Below are positions 31,683 to 40,418 of a stretch of 42,747 nt of DNA, piece after piece (within the stretch, counting starts at the first letter, position 1; each line of letters opens with the position of its first letter). The translations under genes and the position numbers were made by a program. Origin of the DNA: Chara braunii (taxonomy: Eukaryota > Streptophyta > Charophyceae > Charales > Characeae); contig BFEA01000002.1 of the NCBI GenBank assembly GCA_003427395.1, positions 7,139,419-7,182,165 on the forward strand, written 5' to 3'. The notes beneath the pieces are model-generated. The model was given only the letters and a program-made list of their open reading frames with translations, did no database searches and was not told the origin of the DNA.

Positions 31683-34600
31683 AAAAAATGCTGACCGACA
31701 GCTTGAGCATTTGGCAAATGCGGCACTATTATCTGAGTAGAAGGAGGTGGCCGGTAAACGAGATCGACCCTTCCTTCTTTTGGATCGTCCTGGATTCTTT
31801 CAACAAGTGCTCTAATGGCATCCGCGTCAGCCATCCTATAGGCCGATACCAGTTCTACTGCATCACTGATATTCGCTAGACTCAATACAAGCCCTTTGGC
31901 TTCTTCATCATCTGATTCCTCTTCTTCTCCTTCCCACTCTAGTTCTCTCCTCCTATTCTCAGATTCCTCGAACGTGTAAGATCCTGCATTGAGTCTGTTC
32001 TTCGAGCTGTGTGGGCCTGTGTTCCTACAGGTGATAACCTCGAAGTTCCCACAGGCAGGATCGCACAAGATGACGAACATAGTGCCGTCATGCTTGTTCA
32101 TAATGAGTGATTCAGATCTGCACAGGAATGACCTTCCCAGCAATATTGGAAGGTCTAAGCTGGGCATGACGTAGAAGCACGGACGTACCTTGACTCTTCC
32201 TATTTCTATGACCACATTTGATGCGACACCGGTGTATCCGGTCTTGCCGTTGGCTCCCTTGAGGAACCCGCAATCATTCTCATCCACCTCCAACCCTAAT
32301 TTTACCGCGGTTTCTCCATTTACAATATTCATTTCTGCCCCGGTATCAAACATCCCATGACACATCTTTCCCTTTATCATAACATCAATGGACCCTGTGC
32401 CTACGAATTTCCAGTCCATTTTACTCCCTGCCATGCTCCAGTTTGCCTCTTTGGGAATCACATCCCCCATCCGGACCGAGGCTACTCTCCGGTGTGATAA
32501 CCTAGCCTTCACCATCTCTCTTAACTTAGGAGCTGAAGCGAGGATTTCTTTCAGGTTTAATAGTTCATTGTGCCCCTCCAGTAGTTTATTCACCAGGCCT
32601 TCCAGATCCACCCCTTCTTCGACCGAGGTTTGGTACTTTCTCTTCTTGCTCGGTCCCGCATCCCCTTTTGATCTTCCTTCCTTAGCTTCGCCTTTCCTTC
32701 TCTTAGCCCTTATCTCCGCCTGCCTTTCTTCTTCCTCCCTAATCTTATCATCCTCATCCTCATCACCCTCTACCGTGATAGGTGGTTCTTCTTCTGCTGG
32801 CTGGGAAGCCTGGGCTTGTTCCTTTTGAGGATTCCCTCCTGCAGGTCTTCTTGTAGCGAACGGAATTGTTCCTCTTACGCTTTTTTGACCCCCACTGTTC
32901 TTTGCGGCCATGTTGGCCCTCAACATTCTTGGGTTGGGCTCATTTGGCCCATCCCCCGATCCTCCACGTCCCATGGTAAATACTTTCGGGCACCCAACCC
33001 TTTCTTTCCCCGCTTCTTCACATATCCCTTGAAGTCTCAAATGCAGCCTTTGCATTCTATTCACCAGATCCTCCATCTTATCAAACGTGTCCCTGATGGT
33101 AATCCTAACGTCATCCTCTTCTGCTTCTTTTTCCACAAGGGGTACGTCTTCCTTGCTTCCTTCAATCCGCATCCGGCTCAGTTTTTCTTCTAGTTCAGTT
33201 ACATTTTCCACCCGTACGACTGGTTCTCCCTTTTCTTGCCACCTTATGAACATTCCCGGCGCGTTTGGACCTTGCGCGGCTATGCGAAGGGCCTTTTCTC
33301 TAGTGACTACCGGAATCTCAGGATCGATCGGCCTTCCTGTTCTGTCAAACACCTCGCCATCTATGTTTGATGTTATGAGTCCATCGCGCTCGTCAAGTTT
33401 CCTAACGTGGCATCGCTTTACTTTGTGCCCTTTGATTCCACAGTGGGTACAAATGCATTCGCTGTAGTCTATCCATCCTCTGCCAAAACCCTGTCCGTTC
33501 CATGACCCATTTCCTCTACCAAACCCCCTTCCATAGCCTTGGTCGTAACCACGACCATACCCCTACTGGTATTCTTGCCCTACCGGATTCGCACCCCATT
33601 GGAGCTGTCCCCAGTTTCCACCTTGATACCCACTTCCTCTATTTCCTGCTCCTCGTTCCCCTTGTCCCTGATTCCTACCATCATTCCTACCTCTTCCACG
33701 TCCTTGCCCTTGTCCTTGCCCTTAGGACCTGTTCTGGTTTTGGCCACCCTGGCGACTCGATCCTGGTTGGTTTTGCCCTGTTGGTTGAAGTTGTCCCGTG
33801 TTTTGGTCTCCTCCCAAATTCTGATTATGGGGTAACATGGGATATGGACCCTGCGTAGGCCATGGCCCTACCGGGAAGTACCCAGGCCATACTCCCATAG
33901 GCGGACCCACGGGCCATTGACCATATTGCGTTGTGCTTGTTGATGGCTCATGTCCATACTGGACTATCGCCTGTTGAGTAACTTGCCCTTTTCCTGAGCC
34001 TTGTCTTATGATAGCGATGTTTTTAGCTTTCCTCTGATTCTTGGTCAGTTTGCCCGTTCCTTCGGGTTCCCCTTCTTCAGCGTCTTTCTCTCCATCTTCC
34101 TCTTCCTTCCTCTTTTTTTCTGACGGTTGCGTCACTGTTAACACTTTCGACGGGGCCACTCTTTCCCTAAGCTCTTTTATCTCATTTGCCATATTGCTCA
34201 GCGTTCCTCCAAGTATACTATCTGTTCCTTGGAGCGTCCCTACTGCCTTTCTCTTCTTTCGTTCGACCTTGATTTGGTGATGGAACACTTGGTCCATGTC
34301 TCCTGCCGCGATGTTTCTTTTGATGGTATCCCAGGTTGTCTTTCTCCCAGCGGGTCCTCCTCGAGTTAGTTCCATTGGCGCATACCCAGAGAATTTCCCT
34401 AGGAAAATAACGCACTGCATTTCTTCAGACAGCCCCGGGACCCTCTCGGCTGTCTTTTCGAATGTATTGGCGAATGCCCTGATCGTGGTGAAGTCATCTT
34501 TGTTCATGTTATAGAGATGGTCAATTGTGAGCAGACCATCTCCTAGCTTAAATGTCTTCTGTATTCCCCTCTTAAACTCAGCCCAATCATTGTTGGACTT

Positions 34601-34852
34601 TCTCACTACCTCTTCCACGTCAGAGGTGCATTCCCACCATACATATTCGAACAATTGGGCAAACTTCTCGGCTGGGGTCAGTTGGTTGAATATCTGCTCG
34701 AGTAGTTCCAACCAATGCGTCACCCTATCCCCTTTGAATGGAAAGATGTTTATCCTTGGTAGGTTAGATCTTTTTATCGTCCTCTTCTCCAGCAACTTGG
34801 CGATTTCCGCCGCGGTGATTGGCGGATCTCCATTGGAGCTGGCTTCACGCAT
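31637..34852 (-). pseudogene. Element 1 gag-protease polyprotein with two in-frame stops
   Basis: A single reading frame of 1072 codons, starting at ATG 34852 (MREASSNGDPP). Gag capsid-type sequence (PRINIFPFKGDRVTHWLELL; later WAEFKRGIQKTF) is followed by a Lys/Glu-rich linker and a Gln/Gly/Pro-rich region. A TAA (33724-33722) and TAG (33565-33563) interrupt the Gly/Arg-rich stretch. The frame then runs into a CCHC zinc knuckle (CTHCGIKGHKVKRC, 33451-33410), a long charged spacer, and a retropepsin domain with FDTGAEMNIV (Asp-Thr-Gly at 32347-32339) and LPILLGRSFL. Gag packages the RNA; the protease cuts the polyprotein. The stops probably reflect decay, but readthrough cannot be excluded. 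Confidence 0.9.
31682..31688 (-). promoter_or_regulatory. Slippery heptamer T-TTT-TTA for -1 frameshifting
   Basis: Read on the minus strand, TTTTTTA lies in the gag-protease frame as CAT-TTT-TTA-GGG. A -1 slip continues as AGG-GGT-GGG, exactly the frame that encodes pol. The zero frame ends 15 codons later at 31639-31637. The same heptamer in the same phase lies at 38874-38868 in element 2. Confidence 0.7.
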
Positions 34853-35080
34853 CTCTTTCCCTTTTTCTTTCTTTCTTGGTTCCTGCTAGACCGTAGACCC
34901 TGTTAAAACACACAAACGACCATTGATCCACCCTTTTTATCACTATCTTGACGTAACTCTTTACGCTATATGACTTTTCATACCTCTTTTCTCTCATACG
35001 AGTATCTCTTCTAGGGGCACTCAGTCCCTATGCCAAAAGTCTCTAACCATACCAAATAAAGAAGAAATCTCATCTATAAA
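34853..35080 (-). other. Spacer between accessory block and gag
   Basis: About 230 bp without an open frame, containing the untranslated sequence upstream of gag. I see no conserved signal in it. Confidence 0.4.
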
Positions 35081-35780
35081 TTATTCAATACATGCCTCCC
35101 GGCAAAGATTGCGCCAGTAGGTCGAGAGATCTTCCAAACGGTAGATGCGTAGATACGTGTTTACCACGCATAGTATGTTATAAAAATTCCTATTCTCTAG
35201 TTTCGGTCCCATCTCTAAGTATAGACGGTAAACAACTTCTGAAGCCTCAAATTCGAAGCCCATCTCTGGAACAGATCGGACTGCGCGTACTGCCCGTTCT
35301 ACATTCTCAATCCCCCAAAATGCTTCATCAATTATGAAGTTCGGAAGCGTGGTTTGAACTTTGAATATACCTTGTTGGATATACGAACTCAGCGACCCAC
35401 TTTGCTTCGATTGATTTTATAACTTCTCCTTCTTCTCCCCAATACATTCTTCTTAAAAATGCTTCAAGGGTCATTCCGGCTATTAACACGTATCTAGAGA
35501 CGGGGCGGCTTTCTCCTATCGCAAGATCGATCGCATGTGCCCTCCAGAGAAGGGCTGGTAGATAAAGGGTCACTTTCACTATTGCCCGCCTTTTCCTCGT
35601 GGTCCATCCAGTTTCTATCCAAAGGAAAGCTTCTTGTCCTATTGGTATCCCGCACCATGACTCCATTTCCTCATTCAAATCTATTGTCCTCTTCGGCAGT
35701 GTCATTTTAACTCCTCCTTCCTTTGGCTCAGGCAGGTCGATCAGGAAGCTCCGGTCAGCGAACCACATTAAAGGAGCCAT
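35081..35780 (-). pseudogene. Element 1 accessory ORF, tandem copy 2, frameshifted
   Basis: The first part starts at ATG 35780 (MAPLMWFADRSFL) and includes WCGIPIGQEAFLWIETGW and RRAIVKVTLYLPALL, stopping near 35328. The second part, one frame over, continues with TLPNFIIDEAFWG and GFEFEASEVVYRLYLEMGP to YWRNLCREACIE (stop 35081). A one-base change near 35350 explains the break. Order and wording parallel tandem copy 1: W-G-I-x-I, F-I/L-W-I-E-S/T-G-W, R-V/K-V-T-V/L-H/Y-L, LP-x-FI-V/I-E/D, then a helical C-terminal part with YW. The two are diverged duplicates. No known domain is recognised; the N-terminal half looks beta-rich and the C-terminal half helical. Function unknown. Confidence 0.65.
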
Positions 35781-35865
35781 CTTGGTATACCTGTTACAAC
35801 AGCCAAAGAAATGACCCTTTCTCTTTTTAGTAACTGCTCAATTTCCCCATTTCTTAACAAATTTC

Positions 35866-36572
35866 TCATCTCAGTCTCCCTTGAGCACCCTTTCCTATTT
35901 GATCGAGGATCCCCTGTTTCAGTTCCTCCCAGTAGACATGCCTATTTTCCCAATCGTGCTGACGTGCATATGAGTCGACCCTTGCTAGTATGTCTCGAGG
36001 ATCCCTTCCTTCAATCAAATGCCCTATCTTTAGGTATATGTAGTATACCAGCAGAGGAGTAGGTGCGTGATTTTCTCTCTCAGGTATTGCCATTGCGGCT
36101 TCCGCACCCCTTCCACTTTGGTCCTCCCTCCGAAGGTTGCCTCTACGATGAACATAGGAAGAGTTCCTCTTAGATATGCTGCTGGCGGAAGAAATTCGCT
36201 AGCCTTTCTTACCCTCACAGTTCCTATCATTCCTTCAAACCCATTCAAACTTGCATCTCTTCCCCTAGACTCGAGCGCGGATTTTGCTATCCACAATAGT
36301 CTGGAAAGAGATCGATCAGTTCCTAAGACTAAATTTACTATGATAGTTTGCAATTTCTCCGCAGAAAGATGTACGGTAACCCTTTCTACTGCGCGATTTT
36401 TGTCTCTAACCCATCCAGACTCGATCCAAATGAAAGTTTGTTCCTCTATAGTAATCCCCCAACAATACCCCGTCTCTTCGTTCTCCTCATGACGACTTGG
36501 CAAATTCATCATCAGGGCACGCCTGATTTGCACGGGCTCTCTGATCGTGACTTGATATCGGACATAAGCCAT
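35866..36572 (-). pseudogene. Element 1 accessory ORF, tandem copy 1, frameshifted
   Basis: Starts at ATG 36572 (MAYVRYQVTIREPVQIRR). It continues through GYCWGITIEEQTFIWIESGW, AVERVTVHLSAEKLQ, SLSRLLWIAKSALESRGRD, FLPPAAYLRGTLPMFIVEAT and VEGVRKPQ to about 36100. The protein-like sequence then moves to an overlapping frame (36093-35866: PLLVYYIYLKIGHLIEGRD, DWENRHVYWEELKQGI). Together they match tandem copy 2 in order. An intact ancestor would be about 235 residues. It has no zinc finger, protease or membrane signature. Its place between the primer site and gag means it would be translated from the 5' part of the genomic RNA or a spliced RNA. Function unknown. Confidence 0.65.
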
Positions 36573-36713
36573 CTTCTTTTCTTTGGTATACTCTGCCTAC
36601 TACACAGCACAATCCAGCCCACATCTCTTTTATTTTAGCTAGTAGACTTATAATCCCAAGATCTGACTGATTCCCCTTTCTATCTCATTATCTCCTTTGA
36701 TCCTTTTGAACCT

Positions 36714-37211
36714 TTATATAATTTTTTTGTACAGTAAGTATGTTACTAACCCACAAATCTCTATTTGACATAGTAGAAACATTAAAAGCGATATGCACAT
36801 CCTCCTATCCGGAGACGCAGACTGCGCAACTACAGGAGGATCACGCACGCTTGGTGCCCCGTGGGGCCCCTGTTGGTGAGGCGGGGAAAGGATAGCCAAC
36901 TGCCTCTCTTGAGATGGTGGGTAAGGGCTATGATGCGATCGACTAGGCAACTCAAAACGCGGCGGAGATTCTCCGTAACGCCTTGCGTACCTATATGAAT
37001 AGTAAGCCATCTCATCAGGATCTGGGGTATGCATACGCCTCTCCTCCCGACAATGTCTCGCCCTTAACCCTTCGTCCTTCTCTTCCAGTCTTTCATCATT
37101 TTCTTTCCACTCTTCCCTATCCTTAGTCAAGTCTACAAGTCTTTCATGCGCCTTCCCTTGTTTGTCGCCTCTTCCTCTACCAGTTCCTGTCCCACGCGCC
37201 TTAGGTGCCAT
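36714..37211 (-). CDS. Element 1 accessory ORF A, charged and Pro-rich
   Basis: This 165-codon frame is the first after the primer binding site (about 180 bp). The N-terminus is basic and Gly/Arg-rich (MAPKARGTGTGRGRGDKQGK), suggesting nucleic-acid binding. Residues about 25-60 are highly charged and probably helical (DREEWKENDERLEEKDEG). Then come MAYYSYRYARRYGESPPRFE and a Pro/Ser/Gln-rich part. The last 25 residues are hydrophobic (ISLLMFLLCQIEICGLVTYLL) and may be sequence read past the true end, such as an unspliced intron. No family is recognised. Element 2 has no counterpart. Confidence 0.55.
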   Translation of the reverse strand: MAPKARGTGTGRGRGDKQGKAHERLVDLTKDREEWKENDERLEEKDEGLRARHCREERRMHTPDPDEMAYYSYRYARRYGESPPRFELPSRSHHSPYPPSQERQLAILSPPHQQGPHGAPSVRDPPVVAQSASPDRRMCISLLMFLLCQIEICGLVTYLLYKKII

Positions 37212-37368
37212 ATTCGCTAACTCTTATTTACTCACTGATTTAATTGGAGCAATTACTCGTCACCAACTATCCAAGTTACCTTATTCTACTTAGAGTCTTA
37301 GTTAATTACCGACCTTTTAATAATTGTTGTTCTGCCTGGATCTTGTTTTACCCGAGTTCGTTCTCTAA

Positions 37369-37392
37369 GGATCTCGGCTAGAAGCGAGATCC
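37369..37392 (-). other. Hairpin next to the primer binding site, element 1
   Basis: GGATCTCG (37369-37376) and CGAGATCC (37385-37392) form a perfect 8-bp stem with an 8-nt loop. It overlaps the last five bases of the primer binding site in the sense RNA. The equivalent stem in element 2 (41780-41804) has different but mostly compensated bases. Confidence 0.65.
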
Positions 37393-37407
37393 CCGGCAAC
37401 GGCGCCA
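37388..37407 (-). promoter_or_regulatory. Primer binding site for tRNA-Asp, element 1
   Basis: On the plus strand this reads GATCCCCGGCAACGGCGCCA, identical to the 3' end of plant tRNA-Asp(GUC) including CCA as I remember it. The minus strand is therefore its complement, TGGCGCCGTTGCCGGGG, two bases inside the LTR end. This is the usual primer of plant Athila/Tat-type gypsy elements. Confidence 0.9.
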
Positions 37408-37409
37408 CC

Positions 37410-37991
37410 TGTCGCGCGCGGTAGTCCCACACCCAGACGTAAAGTAAGTTTTTGGTGTTGAACCTCACGGTCATGTCACGCAGGAGTTTCTTTTTGTCAC
37501 TTTACGAAATACCAACTCCGACCGTGCGCGCGTGCCATACCTCTCGCGACTCACTACGACAGGTTAGGGAACCCGCGAGGTACAACATTACCTCCACCTG
37601 CGGGAGCTGTCACCATCCCTTAGGTGGGCGTATCCCTGCTGAGCTACTGACCCACGTGCGAAGGTTTTTACATGCAATCGCAGAGGTAGGTCAGCCGAGG
37701 GCGTTTTATCGATCGCTGTAGCATAGGCATACGCGCGGTAGAACGCCTTAAGACTGACCCGTATGTCGAGCCCCGAGATGCTAACTCTCCGGACCGACTA
37801 TCTAATCAGATCGACTTCTGGGACAGTCTTCCACGCTTAGCTAGCTTAAGACAATGATTCTATTTTTCCTTTGTTGACATTATATAAAAAAAGATGTTAG
37901 AGTCAAGCCTTTAGTAATCTCTCATTCTTTTCAAAAGAAGTCCCAGACAAAATGACTTCCTAGGTACCGACCAACCTACGATCCCATTCAC
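37410..37991 (-). repeat. LTR-1 (5' LTR of element 1)
   Basis: The inner edge TGTCGCGCGCGG at 37410 follows the primer binding site. The conserved CATGTCACGCAGGAGTT motif is at 37472-37488. The block GAGCTACTGACCCACGTGCG to GGCGTTTT (about 37640-37708) aligns with LTR-2. A TATATAA lies at 37886-37880 on the minus strand. I place the outer edge at ATTCACA (37991) to give TGT...ACA ends; no second LTR is available to confirm it. Confidence 0.75.
37880..37886 (-). promoter_or_regulatory. Possible LTR-1 TATA box
   Basis: TATATAA on the minus strand in the U3 part of LTR-1, upstream of all element 1 ORFs. Confidence 0.4.
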
Positions 37992-38559
37992 AAGTATATA
38001 TATAGATATATGTATGTATGTAGATCAGGGGAGCTGACTGAGCGGTGGACCTCACTTTCACGATTGTCGTGTCCCTTTGCCAGAATTTCCAGAAGATCCC
38101 AAACTCAGGAGACAGTACAAATGTCCAACACTTGCACAGATGCAGGAAAACACATACACACATACAAATGCAGACACAGAATGCGCTACGAGTGTCAACC
38201 TTTAACCCACTCACAGCATGCCACTCACGCTCCAAACCCTTGAAAACAACATTCCTTCCTAACCCTGACTCCATTTTACCCCAGCCCCATACATTTTGAA
38301 TACTCGTGAGTGTGATTTGGACAATTTAGGCATAGATACAGGGGAAAGATTTATTTGTTCCCTTCTTAGGTCTTGTCTTAGGTGTGGGTGCCAAACCATG
38401 GGTGGAAGTTGAGTCGGAGTTCTACCGACCTGTTATCCAATGATAACAAAATTGCTGCTCTTATGGATTCTCCGTAAGTTCTCCGAAGTGTCGAAACCTG
38501 TAGACACAACACAGTCCTAAAGAAACTTAACATCCCTCTTCCCTACTGAGATCTAGAAA
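37992..38559. other. Spacer between elements 1 and 2
   Basis: Contains a short TA/TATG repeat (37996-38022) and no recognised gene. Short frames on both strands overlap each other and lack features. Confidence 0.45.
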
Positions 38560-38868
38560 GTTTCTTCTAGACTCTGTGTCTTTGTCATCAAAGGCATACG
38601 CAAGATGTATGTCTTTTAAAGTACTAACGAGGAGGTCAGTTTCTGCTTTAGTAAGAAATCAATCGTCTCCAATGATCATTTCCTTGACTCTGTTGTTTGT
38701 CAATCGACACGGCCCTTCCCCAACCTTTATCTTCATTGTCTTGATCCACTCTCTTTCATCTTCGTAATAAATCTCTTGCTCCTGAGTGATCAAGACAGAC
38801 ACATGTTGTGTTTTCACTCCTACTTTCTTATACCTGCGCTTCGATCTCTCGGCAAGTTTCCGTCCTCT
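38560..38868 (-). pseudogene. Element 2 pol N-terminal fragment
   Basis: In the -1 frame after the heptamer the sequence reads RGRKLAERSKRRYKKVGVK, VLITQEQEIYYEDEREW and KEMIIGDD, then a TGA (38661-38659), FLTKAETDLL and AYAFDDKDTESRR. It aligns with the element 1 linker (KRRYKAV, VLVSQEEEVYYDQER, IIGEPDFLTRQEEDL, GAYAFNDD). The match stops before the RT domain, where the element is broken. Confidence 0.75.
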
Positions 38869-40418
38869 AAAAAAGAACCCTGCCTTGATGCAGGCACAAC
38901 CAGAGTACTCACCTCTTGAGGTTCGTCCAATCGATATGTCAAAGTCATACTTCCTGCACCTCCCACATCGGCTATCACATTAGTTAATGCCTGCACCAAT
39001 CCCGGATCAACTGAGGCTCCTGTTGATAGGAAATCTATTGCCTGCGAGAGGTCTGGCAAGGCAATAGGAAATTCTCTTGGCTCTTCAAAACCGTCAAATG
39101 ACTCTTTCTCTTGCCTGAGTCTTTCTGACTCTGGGAAAGAGTAGGATCCGGGATTAAGCCGGTTCCTCGAGTTTTCAGATCCTGTGTTTTCGCATTTTCT
39201 CACTTCATAATATTCACACACAGGGTCACACAAGGCGACAAACATGGAGCCATCATGCTTATTAATAATTATGCTCTCGGTTCTGCATTGAAATGGTCTT
39301 CCTAGCAAGACCTCATGCTCAACTCTGGGCAGGACATAGAAGTAGAAACGAGCTTTTACCCTTCCTACTGAGACCATGACGTCGCTTGCCGTGCCATAGA
39401 AGGAAGTTGATCCACTTGCGCCTATAAGGAATCCTGTATCAGCTCGATTAATTCGGATTTCTGCCTCCATGACTTCCTTTTCTCGTATGATATTCATTTC
39501 AGCACCGTCATCCATCAGGGCAGTAAACTCACCTTGTCCAACATGCACTTTTAGGAGACCAGTGGCAACACATCGCCAGTCCATTTTGGTTATTGCAGGT
39601 GCCCAATTAGCCTCTGGAGGAATGATGTCTCCAAATTTAATGATCATTACCTTTCTCCGCGTTAGCCTTTGCTTGAGCTCATCGCGGATTTTTGGAGATG
39701 CTGCCATAAATTTCTTTAGCATGACCAAGTCACGCCGACTTTCCAAGATACGATCAACGATCTTCTCAATGTCAATTCCTTTCTCAACAGGAATTGTGTA
39801 AATATTCTTCTTACGTCGAGACTCCTCTTCCTCGACAGCCTCCTTTATTTTCTCAACATCTTGCTCTGAAGCGCGCTGTTTTGCTTGCCGCTCATCTTCA
39901 ACACGCAGTCTCTCATCTTCCTTGTCTGAATTGCTCTCTTCATCATCTTGAACAATGACTTCTTCTACTGGTTCCCTTGACGTACCTCATGCGGCCGTTT
40001 TCTTGCTTAAGACCTTTCGAGTTCTTCGCATTTGAGGCAATGTCGTCGGGGCTGTTCGCTTAAGTACAGGTCTCGAAACCACATTAGCAGCTATGAATCT
40101 CGGACTAGATGAAGATTCAGGTACAATTGTAGAGGTATTATCAGGTACATCTCATCTTCCAAATAGGTACACATTAGGTAGACCTGGCCATTCTCCATCC
40201 ATGTCGAGACACAGTTGAATGACCGCGTCTCGATATTTTCTCATTTTCTCGGTCACCTTCTGCGCCAGTTGGATGAGCATTTATCCTTGTTCCGTCAGTT
40301 CTCCCAATTTCACATCTGAGTCATCAATCTGTACAGATTGAAAAACTTCCTCCATTCTGAAGAACTATTCTTCTTCAGGCGATGTCACTCTGAAGGTGGA
40401 TGGCAAACTTTTCCCCAT
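38820..40418 (-). pseudogene. Element 2 linker and protease, in frame with gag
   Basis: The gag frame continues after its stop with protein-like sequence and no indel, interrupted by TAG (40367-40365), TAA (40283-40281), TGA (40154-40152) and TGA (39989-39987). It then stays open from 39746 (MESRRDLVMLKKFMAASP) to 38820. The protease domain includes PPEANWAPAITKMDW, MDDGAEMNII and EVLLGRPFQCRTESIIINKHDG, aligned with the element 1 retropepsin. The active-site triplet is Asp-Asp-Gly (39512-39504) instead of Asp-Thr/Ser-Gly, which should impair catalysis. The C-terminal region (ENSRNRLNPGSYSF) is also shared with element 1. Confidence 0.85.
38868..38874 (-). promoter_or_regulatory. Slippery heptamer T-TTT-TTA, element 2
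   Basis: In the protease frame the minus strand reads TCT-TTT-TTA-GAG; slipping back one base gives AGA-GGA-CGG, the pol frame. The zero frame stops 16 codons later at 38822-38820. Phase and position match element 1. Confidence 0.7.

Larger units (their letters stand above)
29600..37991 (-). mobile_element. Element 1: decayed Ty3/gypsy retrotransposon, 3' truncated
   Basis: Order on the minus strand: LTR-1 (37991-37410), tRNA-Asp primer binding site (37407-37388), accessory ORF A (37211-36714), two tandem accessory ORFs (36572-35866 and 35780-35081), gag-protease (34852-31637), a slippery heptamer (31688-31682), then pol with reverse transcriptase and RNase H down to about 29600. Protease before RT, RNase H directly after RT and the tRNA-Asp primer site fit Ty3/gypsy. 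Integrase, polypurine tract and 3' LTR are absent. Stops and one deletion make it non-autonomous now. An accessory ORF upstream of gag has precedent in Ogre/Tat elements. Confidence 0.88.

Noticed and set aside
31688-34889. Plus-strand frames opposite gag-protease (for example 32388-32828, 33087-33467, 33502-33858)
   Set aside because: Ser/Pro/Leu-rich shadows of the Glu/Lys/Gly-rich minus-strand polyprotein.
37388-37407. tRNA-Asp gene
   Set aside because: Only the last 20 nt including the non-encoded CCA match; this is a primer binding site complement, not a gene.
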